Assembly: GCF_030523955.1 (NCBI RefSeq)
Contig: NZ_JAUNHL010000002.1
Span: forward strand, 36,932-100,931
Length of the DNA: 64,000 nt
Origin: Neisseria sp.
GTDB taxonomy: Bacteria; Pseudomonadota; Gammaproteobacteria; Burkholderiales; Neisseriaceae
Reading direction: 5' to 3'
Shown: positions 62,522-64,000 of the stretch, in pieces
Position numbering within the stretch: position 1 is the stretch's first letter
Layout: every line of letters starts with the position of its first letter
The notes under the pieces: model-generated
Database searches by the model: none
What the model saw: only the letters and a program-made list of their open reading frames with translations
What the model was told of the DNA's origin: nothing
Position numbers and translations under genes: made by a program

Positions 62522-63748
62522 TCAGACGGCCTTTACTTCCCCGTCTGCTTCAAGCATGGTCAGTGCTTCCCGATAATGGCTGCGCAATAGATCGCTATAC
62601 CATTGCATAAACTCGGTACGTTCGACCATATAGTCGGCGCGGTTATAGGCCGCTCTAATCCTGTTGTCGTCAATGTGGGCTAACTGCCTTTCAATGGCAT
62701 CGGCATTATAGCCCTGCTCATTCAGAATGCTGCTTGCAAGGGAGCGGAAACCGTGGGGCGTGGCAATGCCGTAATAACCCATGCCGTTGATGATTTTGCC
62801 TGCGGTGTTTTCGCTGATATAGCCATCGGCGGCGGTGAGGCTGGGAAATAGATAGGGGGTATCCCCTGTTTGGTCGTGCAGTTCGTTTAACAGCTCAATC
62901 GCCCAATCAGATAAAGGGATTATATGCTCACGCGGTCGCTTCATGCGCTTGGCTGGGATAGCCCATACCTTGCGCTCAAAGTCGATTTCCTGCCATTGGC
63001 CGCCGCGTATCTCTTTATTGCGGGCAAAACAAAGCATAATCAGCATAATACAAATACGGTTTGACGGCTTGCAGTCTGCCAGTATCAAACGGCGGTAAAA
63101 CTCGGTCAGCTCTTCACGCGGTAAGGCGGGCATAGGGCGCGTTTCAGACGGCTTGATATAGCCTTGCAGCAAGGCGGCGGGATTGCGGTCGGTCAATTCT
63201 TCAAAGCCCGCATAGGTAAATACCGCGCCTATCCATTGTCTGATTTTCTCGGCGGTTTCTGATACACCCCGCTCGGTCACTTTATCCAATACGGCCTTTA
63301 TCTCTTTCTTGCCGATTTCGTTTATCGGCATTTCGCCAATAACGGGGAAAACATCGGTTTCAAAATACCGCCAAACACGGGCGGCATGATTGGGCTTCCA
63401 GCCTTTGCGCATGATGTTCTTTTCGTGCCATGCCTTGGTAACGTGGGCAAAGGTATTGAGTAAGGCCGCCCTACGCTCTTGCTTGGCCTGCTGCTTCATG
63501 GCGGCGGGGTCTTGGCCTTGGGCAACCATACGGCGGGCATTCTCGGCTGCTTCTCGGGCTTCCACTAAAGAGTTTTCAGGGTATTTGCCGATTGATAGGG
63601 TTTTACGTTTTCCATGAATGGAAAAATCAAGCCGCCATAACTTACCGCCGCTGGTGTTGATATACAAATATAAGCCGCGTCCATCATTCAGCTTGTAGGC
63701 TTTATCAGCGGGTTTTGCATTCTTTATTTGTCGGTCGTTCAAGGGCAT
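62522..63748 (-). CDS. P4-type tyrosine integrase 2 (DUF4102)
   Basis: This 408-aa tyrosine recombinase is the integrase of the right island, transcribed away from the tRNA-Leu gene as is usual. It begins MPLNDRQIKNAKPADKAYKL and has catalytic segments HIIPLSDW, TPHGFRSLASSILNEQ and IRAAYNRADYMVER. It is closely related to integrase 1 but clearly diverged (for example in residues 60-150), so this is not a recent duplication. Confidence 0.93.
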   Translation of the reverse strand: MPLNDRQIKNAKPADKAYKLNDGRGLYLYINTSGGKLWRLDFSIHGKRKTLSIGKYPENSLVEAREAAENARRMVAQGQDPAAMKQQAKQERRAALLNTFAHVTKAWHEKNIMRKGWKPNHAARVWRYFETDVFPVIGEMPINEIGKKEIKAVLDKVTERGVSETAEKIRQWIGAVFTYAGFEELTDRNPAALLQGYIKPSETRPMPALPREELTEFYRRLILADCKPSNRICIMLIMLCFARNKEIRGGQWQEIDFERKVWAIPAKRMKRPREHIIPLSDWAIELLNELHDQTGDTPYLFPSLTAADGYISENTAGKIINGMGYYGIATPHGFRSLASSILNEQGYNADAIERQLAHIDDNRIRAAYNRADYMVERTEFMQWYSDLLRSHYREALTMLEADGEVKAV

Positions 63749-63811
63749 TTTACGGTACTTTTTTAAAGGTATTTTTCTACTACCGTATAAAATACCGTAA
63801 ATTTATGGTTT

Positions 63812-63920
63812 ATTCAATTAGACGGCATTAGATGATATTAGACAGCAAGAAAGCATTGAATCAGCCTGAAAGCCTTGTCAGTATTGAATTTGGTCGATTG
63901 CGTTAGATTGCATTAGACAA
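63812..63920 (+). promoter_or_regulatory. Candidate integrase arm-type sites (island 2)
   Basis: ATTAGAC at 63817, 63837 and 63912, with variants near 63828 and 63902; same motif as beside integrase 1. Confidence 0.5.
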
Positions 63921-63943
63921 AAAAAATACCCCTAAAAGGGGTT
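63920..63943 (-). terminator. Terminator of tRNA-Leu
   Basis: ACCCC / GGGGT stem with a T-run on the minus strand, 4 bases beyond the tRNA CCA. Confidence 0.75.
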
Positions 63944-63946
63944 GGG

Positions 63947-64000
63947 TGGTGCGGACGGAGAGACTCGAACTCTCACACCTCTCGGCGCCAGAACCTAAAT
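63947..64000 (-). tRNA. tRNA-Leu(UAG), 3' part; island attachment site
   Basis: On the minus strand the sequence ends in CCA after GTCCGCA, with T-arm GTTCGAGTC, a long variable arm (TTCTGGCGCC...) and TTTAGG, which places anticodon TAG. The pattern matches tRNA-Leu(UAG). The 5' half lies beyond the window. Its 3' end is the integration site of the islands. Confidence 0.9.

Overview
The window is from a Neisseriaceae chromosome. The best clue is the DNA uptake sequence (DUS) dialect: the backbone (about 19.4-50 kb) is full of TGCCTGTCTGAA, usually as inverted pairs after genes. I recall this as the TG-wadDUS dialect of the Neisseria wadsworthii / N. shayeganii group. Gene content (PhoH-YbeY-CorC-Lnt, RpoH with its RpoH box, KatA, PNAG genes) fits a betaproteobacterium of that family. 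The species call is inference.

Region 1 (1 to about 19.1 kb) is the right half of a Mu-like/P2-like mosaic prophage. It starts inside a morphogenesis gene, runs through Mu-type gp36/gp37 proteins into a complete P2-type contractile tail (sheath, tube, E and E', tape measure, U, X, D, V, W, J, I, H), then fibre chaperones and a beta-helix tailspike. It ends with a Com-like zinc finger that overlaps a cytosine methyltransferase, followed by an adenine methyltransferase. A small membrane protein gene sits backwards inside the tail operon.

Region 2 (19.4-36.9 kb) is housekeeping DNA: phoH, ybeY, corC and lnt with three extra genes interspersed, rpoH, then baeRF-like, SPFH, katA, nitroreductase, wrbA, a YihY-type membrane protein, dtd, moeB-like and moaC. 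A nested MITE lies at 21.2-21.5 kb and copies of a dispersed repeat at 28.8 and 29.2 kb.

Region 3 (37.4-51.1 kb) carries pgaABCD for PNAG export. A five-gene minus-strand cluster follows: a FimV-like TPR membrane protein, a receiver protein, an MglA-like small GTPase, a protein that may hold a degenerate roadblock domain, and a roadblock/LC7 protein. It looks like a polarity or surface-motility switch and is one of the two most interesting systems here. rlmD and an L,D-transpeptidase follow, then an IS5-family element (51,101-51,911).

Region 4 (52.1-64 kb) is a tandem pair of P4-type islands in the 3' end of a tRNA-Leu(UAG) gene, which runs off the right edge. The left island is reduced to an integrase and one small gene. 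The right island keeps a second integrase, a 40-aa acidic peptide, an orphan Phd antitoxin with a palindromic operator, AlpA, HTH and KilA-N proteins, a primase broken by a stop codon, and a DUF927 protein. Two iteron arrays of AGCGGGAAC lie near its two ends. A noncoding region at 58.67-59.03 kb has complementary segments arranged like the P4 immunity RNA (A, anti-A, A'). The island carries another DUS dialect (GCCGTCTGAA), so it probably came from a different Neisseria.
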